Source: Amia ocellicauda | Taxonomy: Eukaryota > Chordata > Actinopteri > Amiiformes > Amiidae | DNA length: 64,000 nt | Reading direction: 5' to 3' | NCBI RefSeq assembly: GCF_036373705.1 | Contig: NC_089856.1 | Location: 8,550,501 to 8,614,500 of the forward strand | Shown: positions 63,970 to 64,000 of the stretch, in pieces | Numbering within the stretch: the stretch's first letter is position 1 | Layout of the letters: every line of letters begins with the position of its first letter | Made by a program: the position numbers and the translations under genes | The notes under the pieces: model-generated | What the model saw: the letters and a program-made list of their open reading frames with translations, nothing else | Told to the model about the DNA's origin: nothing | Databases searched by the model: none

Positions 63970-64000
63970 GTTTATTTGGCTGATACTTCTATCCAAAATG
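63970..64000 (-). repeat. SINE-like tail cut by the window end
   Basis: 'gtttatttggctgatacttctatccaaaatg' is the reverse complement form of the '...ttggataaaagcgtcagctaaat' tail found in fish V-SINE/L2-type repeats. The body lies outside the window. Confidence 0.55.

Overview
The window is vertebrate nuclear DNA, most likely from a ray-finned fish. The evidence is intron-rich vertebrate genes with GT-AG introns, several Tc1/mariner transposons, CR1-like LINE remnants, SINE-like tails of the kind common in fishes, and long AT and TAA microsatellites. I cannot name the species. No bacterial, phage or CRISPR features are present.

Layout. Positions 1-12,500 hold no gene that I recognise. This stretch carries microsatellites, a small foldback element, a tail-to-tail pair of DD36E Tc1 elements (one with an intact transposase, one broken) and a MITE-like element with telomere-type repeats inside. 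Positions 12,540-17,480 and 18,975-23,910 are two alpha-tubulin genes on the + strand. Each encodes 451 residues in four exons, and the first coding exon supplies only the initiator Met. The two proteins differ at three residues, including the C-terminal one (Phe in the first, Tyr in the second). Positions 26,800-45,121 are pmel (premelanosome protein) on the - strand, with 13 coding exons and 773 residues. Positions 45,200-56,370 are a transposon-rich intergenic region with two further decayed Tc1 elements. Positions 56,860-61,765 are cdk2 on the + strand, with 7 exons and 298 residues, behind a CpG-rich promoter.

All exon joins were read by hand from the sequence. Reading phase is kept across every junction, and the lengths add up to whole codons. 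pmel and cdk2 lie head to head, as they do in human. Tubulin, pigment amyloid and cell-cycle kinase do not form one pathway, so the adjacency is chromosomal synteny and not an operon.

The most unusual items are these: a possible unrecognised minus-strand first exon inside intron 1 of the second tubulin gene (TATA box, CpG-rich open frame, strong splice donor); concerted evolution of the tubulin pair; the large inverted pair of DD36E transposons; and a pair of perfect MITF-type boxes in pmel intron 1.
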